Positions 26,921 through 36,076 are shown, numbered from the stretch's first letter. The stretch is 64,000 bases of DNA from Pseudoscardovia suis (GCF_002797875.1 NZ_PGFC01000004.1:124001-188000); one strand, 5' to 3'. Notes: a model not told the origin generated them from the sequence alone. Numbers and translations are program-made.

Positions 26921-26989
26921 TCAGCCTTCGGGCGAGCAGAGCCGATAGTAATAATGCGATTGAAAGCCGAGGGTGATGTTAAGTCCCAT
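26921..26989 (-). CDS. 22-residue peptide gene upstream of bacteriocin-type ABC system
   Basis: A short frame with an excellent ribosome site: AAAAAGGAGAACAAAC directly before ATG at 26987-26989. The peptide starts MGLNITLGFQSHYYYRLC and ends SPEG. It lies 90 bp upstream of the 670-residue permease on the same strand. A TACAAT box (complement of about 27016-27021) could be its -10. It could be a leader peptide controlling the transporter, a tiny signal, or an exported peptide. Nothing similar is recognised. Coding status rests on the ribosome site and position only. Confidence 0.45.
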   Translation of the reverse strand: MGLNITLGFQSHYYYRLCSPEG

Positions 26990-27129
26990 GTTTGTTCTCC
27001 TTTTTCGTTTTCATTGTATGCCGGTGTTCTGCGTGTCGCAGCGGGTATCGGCATTTGATGGCTATTGGACTTTTCGTCAGCGGGCGTTGCAAGTGACGCG
27101 CTCGCTGACGGCAGTGGCGTGGCCGTCTG

Positions 27130-27283
27130 TGGCGGGGCTGTATGCGGGGTTGTGATGATGTTGTGTGTGGGTGTGTCCTGGGCGCTTGCTTGTTATGCTC
27201 TTTTCAATTCTGGTTGTGCGGGCCGCTGGTGTCCCGTGACCGGGTTGCGTCGGATTAGAGAGCCGAGTCAAGGGAGGCTGGGG
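27130..27283 (+). promoter_or_regulatory. Upstream region of the first secreted toxin-like gene
   Basis: TATGCT at 27194-27199 is a candidate -10, and AAGGGAGGCTGGGG (27269-27282) is the ribosome site. The block is repeated in degraded form at 22640-22783, which suggests it is a conserved part of the toxin module. Confidence 0.45.
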
Positions 27284-30200
27284 ATGCGTAGGATAGTTGC
27301 CGGATGGCGTTCGGTGCGTGATGGTGTGCGCCGTGGCGGTGCGCGGGACGCGTTCCTGCGTGTGCTTGCGAGCGCGGTGGCTTTTGTGATGGCGTTGGCC
27401 TGTGGGGTCGCTCCGGCATTGGCTGAGGAAACAGGCGGCTCGAGTGGCGCGAGTTCCTCCTCGGATTCTTCATTGGATGTGTGGTTTTATGATTCTGCGG
27501 GCTGGGCGAGCCCGTTTTTCTATTACTACACGGATGACGCTCAGCCGGTGTCGTGGCCTGGGGTGGCGATGGAGGATGCCGGCGGCGGCTGGTACAGATA
27601 TGAGGTGACGGGTCTCGATTCAGTGAAAGGCATTTTCAGTGATGACGGTGCGAGTCAGTCTCCGGGCCAGGGCGAGCCGGGACTGAGCTTAACGGGCGGT
27701 GATGCCGGCAGCGTGTGGGTTGTGGGCGGGCGGGTGTATGACCATCAGCCCGAAGGTGTAACGGTGCACTATTTCGATTACGGCTCGTGGGGCAACGTGA
27801 ATTTGTATTGGTATGACTCCACGGGGGCTACCGGACCGGCATGGCCTGGCGCCAGGATGTTTGCGGATGGGGACGGCTGGTGGAGCAGGACGGTGTTCGG
27901 TATGGGCGACGGCTTGAAGGTCCTGTTTAGCAACGGAGCAGATGCGCAGGTTCCGGCGCGCATGGAGGACGGGTTCCCCGTGTCCGGTGAGATGTGGTAC
28001 AGGGGTGGTGAGTGGAGCGACGCGCGCCCTGAGGGAATCACGGTGATGTTCCACAAACCAGACGGGTGGGGCGATCCGCGCGTGTATTACTACAAGGATG
28101 CTTCCGATACGGGGCCGGCATGGCCTGGCGTTGCGATGGAGGAGTTGTCGGACGGCTGGTGGATTTATCGGATTGAGAAGTATTCGCAGGCTCGGATTGT
28201 GTTTACAGACGGGAGTAGTCAGATTCCAGGGCGCATGGAGCCGGGTTTGGAAGCCAGCGGCGTGATGTGGTACAGGGACGGCGCGTGGGTGGACGGCGAG
28301 ACCGATTCGGACGCGGACGGGCTTGCCGATTGCATGGAGCTTGTGCTGGGCACGGACCGGAGCAACCGGGATTCGGATGGTGATGGTCTGCCGGATGGGT
28401 TCGAGCAGGGGAAGGCGGGCACCGACCCGCTGAACATGGATTCGGACGGTGACGGCGTTGCGGACGGGGGCGCGGACCCGGATTCGGACAGCTTGACGAA
28501 CCTGCGGGAGCAGGGTCTGGGTACTGACCCGCTGGAATCGGACACGGACAAGGATGGCGTGGATGACGGTTCTGAACTGGGGTTGGGCACCGACCCATTG
28601 AACGCGGACTCGGACAAGGACGGTCTGAATGACGGCGCGGAGACGGTGCTGGGATTGGACCCTCATGTGGGGGATTCGGATGGCGACGGCGTGCCGGACG
28701 CATCGACCAACATGTCGCGGACGCTGGACAAGGTGGATATCAATGATCTGTCCGGCGTGGGCGGCATAGGCTCCGACCTGCTCGACGGGAAGAATCTGGC
28801 TGTGCCTTCGCTTACGGTGACTGGCGCGGCGCGGGATGTGGCCGGCGTGTCGGTGGATGGGTACGACGGGTGGATGCTGGGCGATGCGCGTGGCTACGTC
28901 GGCCGGGTCATCCACGTCGATGGTTCGTTCTCTTCGGGTACCCTCACGTTCACACTTTCTGGCGATTACACACTCAACGAGTATGCGCTTCCCGACGGCA
29001 CCACGTCGAACGGCCTTCTTGTCATGCACTCCACGGGCGGGCAGGCCGAGGCGTTGGACGCTGCGTGGGATGGGAAGGCGCGCAGCCTGTCCGTGCCAGT
29101 GGCGGAAGGCGGCTACTACTTCGTGTTTGACTTCATCGCTTGGGCCAGCAGCATCGGTCTGGAGCCCATCGGGGATAACACGAGCGGTGTCGATGACAGT
29201 GAGGATGCCTCCGTCTCCGCGGCAGCGACGGTCGCGCCGTTGCGGGCGCCGTCCCTGTCGGACACCTCAATCGCCACGTGGGATGTGAAGGGGCAGGCGG
29301 ACATCGTGTTCGCCATCGACACGACCAGCAGTATGTATGGCGCGATAAGCAACGTGAAAACCAACGTGGAAGAGTTCGTCGACAGGATCGACGGCACGGA
29401 TGTTTCCGCCAGCCTCGCCCTCGTCAGCTTCAGAGACACGACCGCGGACGGATCCGACAGCACGCAGGTTGTGCGGAACAACGGGTCGGCATGGTATACG
29501 GATCTCAGCCTGTTCAAGCAAGCCATCGATGGGCTTGCCGTGGACGGGGGAGGCGATGACCCCGAAACCCCGCTGGATGCCCTCGGCGAGGTGCTGGACA
29601 TGGACTCCCGTAGCGGCGCGGAGAAGTTCGTCGTCCTTGTTACCGACGCGGGTGCGAAAACCAACAATTCGCATGGCTTGGCCGACATGCAGGATGCCGC
29701 TGACAAACTGGCCGCGGCCGGCTGGCATGTGAGCGTAGTCACGACGGCATCGCACAAGGCCGAGTATCAGGCGATGTGGGAGACGACCGGTGGCATGTGG
29801 GTGGATTTGAACGGCGACTTCCAGGCTCAACTTCTGCAGATAGCCGACGGGGTGCATGACAAGACGGCCGATGGTCAGTGGGTCGTTCTGGGCGACTGCG
29901 TCGGAGGGGCCACTTTCCTGCCCAGAGTAGTGCGCCTCGCGGCGCCCCTTGCCGAGGACGGAACGGACACCGACGGGGACGGTGCCGGCGACCTGGCCGA
30001 GCTTGGCGGCGTGGTTGCGTCTGCCACTGTTGATGTGCGTCCCTGGGCGGAGAGGCTCGCTCGGAGCGGGTTGCCGACCGCCGTGTACTCGCTGCCCGCG
30101 CTGCCCGTCTACATGGATTACGTATCCGATCCCACCAAGACGGACACGGACGGCGACTTTGACCATGATGCCTGCGGCGGGCCCGTGACCTCCGCAGTCG

Positions 30201-31150
30201 AGGATTGCGAAACCGACCCCCACCCGAGGTCTTTCACTCTCAACGACAACTTCATCGACAAACTCGGACAGCTCGAGGAACTCGCCTATGACTACACGAG
30301 TGCCAGGACTGTGAATGTGACACTAGTCCGGTACAGCCTCCCCTATGAGTATTGGCTTGTATTCATGTTTTTACGGCAATTCAATGATGCCTATGTCGGT
30401 GGATTGCACAATCCGAAGGATTTTCTGATGTGGGATTTTACTGGTGGAATGGTGAACTCCGATTTCGTCGCGTATGTGGAGAAACGACAGAACAGATATC
30501 CGGGGCTATACGAGTATTTCTCGGGAAAGGCCACAATCCATGCCGATACGGCTGACGGAGCTGTGGATTTGCCGCATTTCGGAGCGACTCTCACGGGACT
30601 CATCTACAATACAAAAGTAGCCGTGGCGGAGGATGGAATCGTTTTGGGGAACAATATGCTGTACGTACTTTTTGAAGCATATGTTCTGGCCGCCAGCGAG
30701 ACGGTCTTTGATGATTTGAGCGGTTGGGCTGGCGACTTGCAGACGATTATGAAATCTGCATATACAAGTACCTCCAGCTACAAAATCTATTATGACGACC
30801 TTTATGCCTTGATAGGTGGTGACCCGCAGAAAGGATTCGGCCCTGGCGATGTCTATGCCGACATTGATGCGAAAAACATTTCTGAGAAACTGAAAGGAAC
30901 AAACCGGGCTCTTGCCGATAACATGAGCGATTACTACAGCAAATACGGTGAGTGCCAGAGTCGTTCTGCAACCTTCATCGCTGGAAGAAGCGAAGATGCA
31001 TTGAACCGAGACATCCGCGTGTACACAAACAGCACATATCACGGTATTCCCCATGTTCTCTTTCTGAAATTCGGCTTCACCAAGATAAAATCCGTTCACT
31101 CGGAGGCGGCAGCCGACGCGTTCGCCAACTACCTTCTGAGCCATATGTGA
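27284..31150 (+). CDS. Secreted modular protein: three CBM26-like modules, TSP3 repeats, VWA domain, unknown C-terminal (toxin-like) domain
   Basis: 1288 residues; start chosen at 27284, after AGGGAGG. A Sec signal peptide (about 1-48, ending VAPALAEE) precedes three starch-binding CBM26-like modules (about 64-155, 159-250, 252-339), each with a FYDSAGW / WPGVAM / GWYRYEV / SQ.PG pattern. TSP3 calcium-binding repeats follow (about 340-472, DSDGDGLPDGFE type). A linker and a VWA domain (about 673-870) carry the metal-site DTTSS at Asp679, followed by two more DxDGDG motifs. The last 300 residues (about 985-1288) match nothing I know, contain VDLPHFGATLTG and LSGWAGDLQTI, and are visibly AT-richer than the rest. 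Three A/B-type gene sets follow, as immunity genes do in polymorphic toxin loci. No sortase motif or WXG/LXG domain is seen. Toxin activity is inferred. Confidence 0.75.
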   Translation: MRRIVAGWRSVRDGVRRGGARDAFLRVLASAVAFVMALACGVAPALAEETGGSSGASSSSDSSLDVWFYDSAGWASPFFYYYTDDAQPVSWPGVAMEDAGGGWYRYEVTGLDSVKGIFSDDGASQSPGQGEPGLSLTGGDAGSVWVVGGRVYDHQPEGVTVHYFDYGSWGNVNLYWYDSTGATGPAWPGARMFADGDGWWSRTVFGMGDGLKVLFSNGADAQVPARMEDGFPVSGEMWYRGGEWSDARPEGITVMFHKPDGWGDPRVYYYKDASDTGPAWPGVAMEELSDGWWIYRIEKYSQARIVFTDGSSQIPGRMEPGLEASGVMWYRDGAWVDGETDSDADGLADCMELVLGTDRSNRDSDGDGLPDGFEQGKAGTDPLNMDSDGDGVADGGADPDSDSLTNLREQGLGTDPLESDTDKDGVDDGSELGLGTDPLNADSDKDGLNDGAETVLGLDPHVGDSDGDGVPDASTNMSRTLDKVDINDLSGVGGIGSDLLDGKNLAVPSLTVTGAARDVAGVSVDGYDGWMLGDARGYVGRVIHVDGSFSSGTLTFTLSGDYTLNEYALPDGTTSNGLLVMHSTGGQAEALDAAWDGKARSLSVPVAEGGYYFVFDFIAWASSIGLEPIGDNTSGVDDSEDASVSAAATVAPLRAPSLSDTSIATWDVKGQADIVFAIDTTSSMYGAISNVKTNVEEFVDRIDGTDVSASLALVSFRDTTADGSDSTQVVRNNGSAWYTDLSLFKQAIDGLAVDGGGDDPETPLDALGEVLDMDSRSGAEKFVVLVTDAGAKTNNSHGLADMQDAADKLAAAGWHVSVVTTASHKAEYQAMWETTGGMWVDLNGDFQAQLLQIADGVHDKTADGQWVVLGDCVGGATFLPRVVRLAAPLAEDGTDTDGDGAGDLAELGGVVASATVDVRPWAERLARSGLPTAVYSLPALPVYMDYVSDPTKTDTDGDFDHDACGGPVTSAVEDCETDPHPRSFTLNDNFIDKLGQLEELAYDYTSARTVNVTLVRYSLPYEYWLVFMFLRQFNDAYVGGLHNPKDFLMWDFTGGMVNSDFVAYVEKRQNRYPGLYEYFSGKATIHADTADGAVDLPHFGATLTGLIYNTKVAVAEDGIVLGNNMLYVLFEAYVLAASETVFDDLSGWAGDLQTIMKSAYTSTSSYKIYYDDLYALIGGDPQKGFGPGDVYADIDAKNISEKLKGTNRALADNMSDYYSKYGECQSRSATFIAGRSEDALNRDIRVYTNSTYHGIPHVLFLKFGFTKIKSVHSEAAADAFANYLLSHM

Positions 31151-31162
31151 GAGAAGGACGCC

Positions 31163-31633
31163 ATGCGTAACGATATGGAGGCACAGACGCCATTTGGCGA
31201 TGCGAGGGTCGGTTCCGGCCGAACCATGCACAGCGGGAGGTCGCGGAAGCGACTGATTTCCAAGTTCGTGGCCATTCTTGTCCTGTTTCCGCTGGTGGTT
31301 TGGTGTTTCAGGATCCCACTGACGGTGAACCTGCGCAGCGAGCTTCTTCCGGATTCGTGGGATGGCGGTGAAGCCTGGCTTGAGGAGAGGCCGCACTGCT
31401 GGGCATGGAAAACATGCATGACCGTCACCTATTTCTCACCTGATAAGTCCGCTGACAATGGAGTGGGCACGCAGACCTTCATCCTTCCCACATGCGCCAC
31501 GGATTTTCCGGCCTTTACAACGAACGGCGAGGATGCGCTCATTGTCACCTACCCGGATTGCGGGAGGGGACGAGCGACGTTTCGCATTTATCCTGAGGAT
31601 TTCACGTCTCATGGCAAGGATGAGGTGGACTGA
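31163..31633 (+). CDS. A-type membrane-anchored protein, copy A2 (putative immunity component)
   Basis: 156 residues; GAAGGACGCC precedes the ATG, only 12 bp after the toxin-like gene stops, so the two are probably co-transcribed. A basic N-terminus, one membrane segment (about 32-52, KFVAILVLFPLVVWCFRI) and a Cys-containing domain (CWAWKTCMTV, LPTCATDF, YPDCGRG) parallel A1/A3. It is diverged in sequence, as expected if it is specific to this C-terminal domain. Confidence 0.7.
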   Translation: MRNDMEAQTPFGDARVGSGRTMHSGRSRKRLISKFVAILVLFPLVVWCFRIPLTVNLRSELLPDSWDGGEAWLEERPHCWAWKTCMTVTYFSPDKSADNGVGTQTFILPTCATDFPAFTTNGEDALIVTYPDCGRGRATFRIYPEDFTSHGKDEVD

Positions 31634-31722
31634 CATGAATCATCGCGAGACCTTGGTCGGTTTGGAGGCGGGGTTGGCATGAATCGTCTCGATTCTGAGA
31701 TTTATCCGAAAAGGAACCAGAC

Positions 31723-32307
31723 ATGACGCCCTCCATGATTCTTACTGAGCTCGCCGCTGTGCTGATGGTCGTCATCCTGTTACTGTTAGTGGCTCTGTTT
31801 GTTGCGTTGCCCGTGCTCGTCGTCATTGTGATTGTCATGAGTGTCAACATCGCCCGTCATCGCCGGACGGGTGTCGTGTCCGGCGCGCAGTCGCAGACGC
31901 GCAGCCTGTCCTGGGTCATGAATGCGATGCTGATTGACCTTCTTGTCCTTCTGGTTCTCGCCGCCGTCATCTGGCTTCCTCCGCTTGCCGGCCGCACATG
32001 GTGCCGGTCCGAGTCGCCTGACGGTGCCTACGCGGTCACGGTCGATAAGATGACATCCCTGCCGGCCACATGGGACGGTGTGCCGGTGACGGTCACCATG
32101 ACCCACGCCGTTGATGGTGGGCGAACGGAGAAGGCTAGTTTCCAAGCCGTGATGGAGGACACCGACACCATCCACTACGAGTGCGTCGTCACTTGGCAGC
32201 CCGATCATGTCGCCATCGGTTCTCGGGCGAAGAATCCCGACTCCTTTGATGATGCTGGGGCCGTGACGTTCTTCCATGTGTATTGGGATGATGTGGAGTT
32301 CTCATGA
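31723..32307 (+). CDS. B-type membrane protein, copy B2 (putative immunity component)
   Basis: 194 residues; AAAAGGAACCAGAC precedes the ATG. Two hydrophobic segments (about 5-37 and 64-88) and a C-terminal domain starting GRTWCRSESPDGAYAV and ending FFHVYWDDVEFS make it a diverged homologue of B1/B3. With A2 it forms the pair immediately downstream of the toxin-like gene and is the best candidate for cognate immunity. Confidence 0.7.
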   Translation: MTPSMILTELAAVLMVVILLLLVALFVALPVLVVIVIVMSVNIARHRRTGVVSGAQSQTRSLSWVMNAMLIDLLVLLVLAAVIWLPPLAGRTWCRSESPDGAYAVTVDKMTSLPATWDGVPVTVTMTHAVDGGRTEKASFQAVMEDTDTIHYECVVTWQPDHVAIGSRAKNPDSFDDAGAVTFFHVYWDDVEFS

Positions 32308-32410
32308 CATCTCCTGTTGCCCTTCGGTGCGCGTTGCTGCGGCGGCTTGCGTTCGCGCGCTGGAACGCTGCCCGTATTTTTACTGATTTTCTCATGGGGT
32401 GAGGTTGGAG

Positions 32411-32842
32411 ATGAAACGATTGAGATTTCCGGCTGCGAGCGCCGTCCGGGCGAGTGGTGGCGATCCGACGGCGGATGGAATCGGGCGACGCGTAGTGGTG
32501 AAGTTCGTTGCGGCGATTCTGCTCCAGCTGCTGGTGGCGGCCTTGTGCTTCCAGATTCAGTTGGGCTTCTATGACCAACCCGCTGGCAATTCCGGCTGGG
32601 ACGCCATCAGGACGACGTGTCCCGGCGTTGCAGGCACATGTCTGCTCCTGTGGGCGAACTGGGATGATGCCGATGGCGGACGGACTTTCGTCGTTCCGGA
32701 GTGCGCGACGGGCGACCCGGCCTTGGCCGACTCCTACGACCGTGTACGACGTCTCGGCGGGAAGCCTGGCGGCAGGTATGTGCGCGTCTCCTTCCCAGGC
32801 TGCCCGTCGGATGAGGCCTTCCTCGTCCCCGTCACCGACTGA
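32411..32842 (+). CDS. A-type membrane-anchored protein, copy A3
   Basis: 143 residues, MKRLRFPAASAVRASGG at the start. From codon 17 it is identical to A1 (22987). The upstream 90 bp is also related to the A1 upstream region (ACATCT.CTGTTGCCCTTCG, TGCGGCGGCTTGC) but more diverged. One membrane segment and conserved Cys residues as in A1. It sits in tandem after the A2-B2 pair, like an acquired orphan immunity pair. Confidence 0.7.
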   Translation: MKRLRFPAASAVRASGGDPTADGIGRRVVVKFVAAILLQLLVAALCFQIQLGFYDQPAGNSGWDAIRTTCPGVAGTCLLLWANWDDADGGRTFVVPECATGDPALADSYDRVRRLGGKPGGRYVRVSFPGCPSDEAFLVPVTD

Positions 32843-33390
32843 ACGGGAGGGTGTCATGGAACCCGTGGAGGTCTTTCATCTGATCATATTCGTCGCACTG
32901 GTGATTGCGTGCCTTGCCATTCCACTGTGCATCGTTATGCTGGCGTTCTATTTCGTCTTGTGGCTTGTGGAAAGGGGAAGGCCGACCGGCGGCGCGCACG
33001 CGCTCCATGGCATGTCGACGGCGCTGAACGCGTTCCTTGGGTTCCTGCTGGTGTTTCTTCTCTATTACGGGGTAACCACAGTGCCGTACATCGGCAACCG
33101 CACGTGGTGCAGGTCCCAGTCGCCCGACGGGACGTACAGCCTGAGGGCGGACATGCTGGCCAGCGCCACGATCATGTCCGGGACGCCAACGCGGTTCACG
33201 CTGGAGCGTGTCGGTCCTGGGGGCGATGTGCTCTGGAGCCGTCGGTTCGTGGTGTACGTGCCTTACGACGGCGGGTCGTGTGCGGTGGAATGGGGTGACG
33301 GTTACGTTGACGTCGGGGCGGATAACCCTCGCTATGAGAAGCAGAAGGACTGCTTCTTCTCGTATTACTGGGGTGACGAGGAGTGATAGG
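32459..33390. repeat. Direct duplication, copy 2 (932 bp)
   Basis: Partner of 23035-23966 at an offset of 9424 bp, one mismatch noticed. It covers most of A3 and all of B3. Confidence 0.9.
32856..33386 (+). CDS. B-type membrane protein, copy B3
   Basis: 176 residues, identical to B1 (23432) at protein level: two membrane segments and the RTWCRSQSPDGTY domain. It follows A3 by 13 bp with GGGAGGGTGTC as ribosome site. In this location no ABC gene lies downstream; instead a truncated minus-strand frame follows. Confidence 0.7.
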   Translation: MEPVEVFHLIIFVALVIACLAIPLCIVMLAFYFVLWLVERGRPTGGAHALHGMSTALNAFLGFLLVFLLYYGVTTVPYIGNRTWCRSQSPDGTYSLRADMLASATIMSGTPTRFTLERVGPGGDVLWSRRFVVYVPYDGGSCAVEWGDGYVDVGADNPRYEKQKDCFFSYYWGDEE

Positions 33391-33419
33391 CGACGAGTTG
33401 CCGGGGCGATGGGGTGATG

Positions 33420-33611
33420 GGATGTGCACGGTGGAATCGGGCGGGCGCGGCATAGATATCCTTCGAGAACGCCATCGGCCGCGGATTCATATTTCTCGAT
33501 CGTCGTGTCGTCATCATCGCCGGAGTACCTGAAGCTGAAAAGATACTGGGTCAGGTCATCCAACGTCGTTGAGGGTGTGTTGTCCGAGTTGCTTTTGTTG
33601 TCTTGCATCAT
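33420..33611 (-). pseudogene. Possible truncated gene, 5' fragment
   Basis: From ATGs at 33611/33608, after GAGGCGAGAG, the minus strand reads MMQDNKSNSDNTPSTTLDDL then TQYLFSFRYSGDDDDTTIEK and YESAADGVLEGYL, about 55 codons with natural-looking composition. Further downstream the frame enters the duplicated A3-B3 segment in antisense and loses that character. This looks like the head of a gene broken when the duplication was joined here. The rest of 33387-33807 shows nothing clear. Confidence 0.35.
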
Positions 33612-33807
33612 CTCTCGCCTCGTGCCCATGCAGAGTCCGTAACCAACGCTAACGTCGACGGAACCGATGCGCCGTTGCGCAAAGGCCTCCGGCCATCCTT
33701 GAGGCACCTAGAGTTTCCGTGTTCTTATGCAACCTACTTTTCCGTAATGTAACATGAGGAAGATATTCGGCGCCATGATGCTGCGGATATCAGGAGGTGA
33801 CGGTTCG

Positions 33808-35217
33808 ATGATTCGTTTCATCGCGGAAGAGATGCATGCATGTCGTCGCCAATGGATCGCATTGGGCGTATTCCTGGCGGTGGCGGTGTGTCTGCTGTGC
33901 CTGTCGATCGGCTTCATCGCCGCCGGCGCCCCCTATGCCGATGACCTTGACTTTGGATTGCGCGACATTGGTGAGGAATACATCTCCCTAGGCGGTATGC
34001 AACTGGCTTTCATTGCGTTCGGGGTGCTGGCCATCGTCCCCGCCGTTGTTTCCACGTCAATCGCCGTGGATTCGCCGCGCATCGCGCGGTGGCAGCTGGC
34101 GGGTGCCAGTGTCAGGCAGAGTCAGGGTTTGTACTGGTGCTCTCTTGTCATCGATGCCGTCATCTTCAGCATTCTCGGTGGCCTGGTCGCCTGGTTTCTG
34201 TGGCCGGCTTACTCGTCGTGGGCCCTTCGCGTATCGTTTCCCTCGATCGATGAAATGCACGAATCGATTTCCGCCATCGCGCTTCCGATCGGTATCGCTG
34301 CCGGCATAGCGGTGACGGCGCTTGCCGGAGCGGCCAGCATGAGGTCCATCTCCCACATCGATATCGCCACGGTCGTGCGCGACACGGGCCTGTCGAGAAC
34401 GCGCCACCACCCTGTGCGTCTTCTTTTGGGTATCGCCGTGGCGGTAGGAATCATCACCGGATATGTAGCGATTTCGAAGCAGCCATCCACCATTTCCTCC
34501 GACACCTTGGACGGCCTGATGGCGGCCTATTGGGGCTGCGCCTTGGGTTGGCTTCTTGCACTCGCATTGTGCGAATCCGCTGTTGTGCCTCTTGCCGTCG
34601 CAGTCGTGTCCCGTCTCATCCCGCAATCGGGAGGACTGGGCTCCTTCTTGGCGTGCGGCTCTGCCAGGCGTCGCATCCGCATGTCGACCGCCATGGTGAC
34701 GCCTATCTGCGTGGCGGCGGGTACCGTCGGCGCCATCATGGGGCTTGTACGGCAGATCAGGAACGTCTCACGTGCCCGGGGCGTTCCCGAATCCGAGTTG
34801 CAGGTGACTCCCGCCGGGCAAATCGTCTTCGAATTCATGTCACCGATCATCCTCGCCGCGGTCGCGGCGTTTTGCATCATCGTCATCACAGGCGCTCAAC
34901 GTAAAACCGATACTGCACTGCTCATGGTCGCCGGCGTTCCGCGGCGTGCCATCATCGCGTCCGGCTTTGTGGAAGCCTTCGTTTATTCCCTCGTCGCGGC
35001 CATCCTGACCGTTGCGATTCTCGAAGTCAATGCGCTGGCCATCGGTGCGGCGTTGGGCGCAGGACCAGTTCCGGGCGCCGGCTATGCGGGCATCAACTCC
35101 AGTGCGTTCTGCATCATCGCAGCGGGATTTGCACTTCTCGCAATCCTGCTCGTTTCAATACTCGCCTTACAAACACAGCGCGATCCGCTCACTATCGTTC
35201 GTGCAACGGACAGATAA
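33808..35217 (+). CDS. FtsX/MacB-like ABC transporter permease
   Basis: 469 residues; start at 33808 with AGGAGGTGACGG upstream. About eight to ten membrane segments; N-terminal MIRFIAEEMHACRRQW, an internal repeat of two FtsX-like halves (AVDSPRIARWQLAGAS and LLMVAGVPRRAIIASG), and QTQRDPLTIVRATDR at the end are typical. The ATPase follows 100 bp later. The family exports peptides, lipoproteins or antimicrobial compounds, or confers resistance to them. At the edge of a toxin-rich island it may do the same. Confidence 0.8.
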   Translation: MIRFIAEEMHACRRQWIALGVFLAVAVCLLCLSIGFIAAGAPYADDLDFGLRDIGEEYISLGGMQLAFIAFGVLAIVPAVVSTSIAVDSPRIARWQLAGASVRQSQGLYWCSLVIDAVIFSILGGLVAWFLWPAYSSWALRVSFPSIDEMHESISAIALPIGIAAGIAVTALAGAASMRSISHIDIATVVRDTGLSRTRHHPVRLLLGIAVAVGIITGYVAISKQPSTISSDTLDGLMAAYWGCALGWLLALALCESAVVPLAVAVVSRLIPQSGGLGSFLACGSARRRIRMSTAMVTPICVAAGTVGAIMGLVRQIRNVSRARGVPESELQVTPAGQIVFEFMSPIILAAVAAFCIIVITGAQRKTDTALLMVAGVPRRAIIASGFVEAFVYSLVAAILTVAILEVNALAIGAALGAGPVPGAGYAGINSSAFCIIAAGFALLAILLVSILALQTQRDPLTIVRATDR

Positions 35218-35317
35218 CGAGTGGTGACGCGGAGATCCCGTTCGTGATACCACGATTCCCGCGCCTCCATCCATATCTTCACTCATCACACATGTCTAAC
35301 AGACTCAAGGACCAGCC

Positions 35318-36076
35318 ATGATTTCTCACAACAACACAAAAACCGACGCAACCGCAAGCGATGCACCTGAATCGGCCGAAGACTGGCGGCCAGTACAAGC
35401 GCAAGGCGTGATTAAGCGATTCCGCCTCGGCAGGCGCAAGGAATGGAACGAGGTGCTCCACGGCGTGGATTTTTCCGCAGATGTTGGTGAATTCGTCTCC
35501 ATCGTAGGGCCGTCCGGTTCCGGGAAATCCACACTGCTGTACTGCCTGTCGGGACTGGAAAGCGTGGACGGAGGAGCGGTACGGCTTGGCGGAACCGACA
35601 TCACTCGCATGTCGCGCCAAGATGTGTCTGTGGTCAGGCGTGATACCGCGGGTTTCATCTTCCAGGACTACAACCTCATCGATTCGCTGACCGGGCGGGC
35701 GAATATCGAGTTGTCGCTGCGCCTGTGCGGACATCGTGCAGGCCAGGCGCGGCGGCTGGCGGAGGATGCGATGGGTCGTCTCGGCGTGGGGTATCTCGCT
35801 GGCGCATATCCATCCGATATGTCGGGTGGCGAACGTCAGCGCATCGCCATCGCGCGCACTCTCGCGTGCTCGCCAGGCATTGTGTTCGCCGACGAGCCGA
35901 CGGGTGCACTCGATTCGAAGAACGCGGACATCGTGGTCGGCCTTCTCAGGCAGATCGCCGAGACGGGCACCACCGTCGTCATGGTCACGCACAGCCTCGA
36001 GCTCGCCGCCCGTACCGACCGCACGGTGGTTCTGCGTGACGGCAGGATCGTCGATTCCATCGCGCATGCCGACTAG
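35318..36076 (+). CDS. ABC transporter ATP-binding protein (LolD/MacB type)
   Basis: 252 residues; CAAGGACCAGCC precedes the ATG. Walker A GPSGSGKST, Q-loop FIFQDYNLIDSLT, signature MSGGERQRIAIARTL, Walker B GIVFADEPTGALD and VTHSLELAAR are all present. It is the motor for the upstream FtsX-like permease. An initial 25-residue polar tail precedes the ATPase fold. Confidence 0.88.
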   Translation: MISHNNTKTDATASDAPESAEDWRPVQAQGVIKRFRLGRRKEWNEVLHGVDFSADVGEFVSIVGPSGSGKSTLLYCLSGLESVDGGAVRLGGTDITRMSRQDVSVVRRDTAGFIFQDYNLIDSLTGRANIELSLRLCGHRAGQARRLAEDAMGRLGVGYLAGAYPSDMSGGERQRIAIARTLACSPGIVFADEPTGALDSKNADIVVGLLRQIAETGTTVVMVTHSLELAARTDRTVVLRDGRIVDSIAHAD

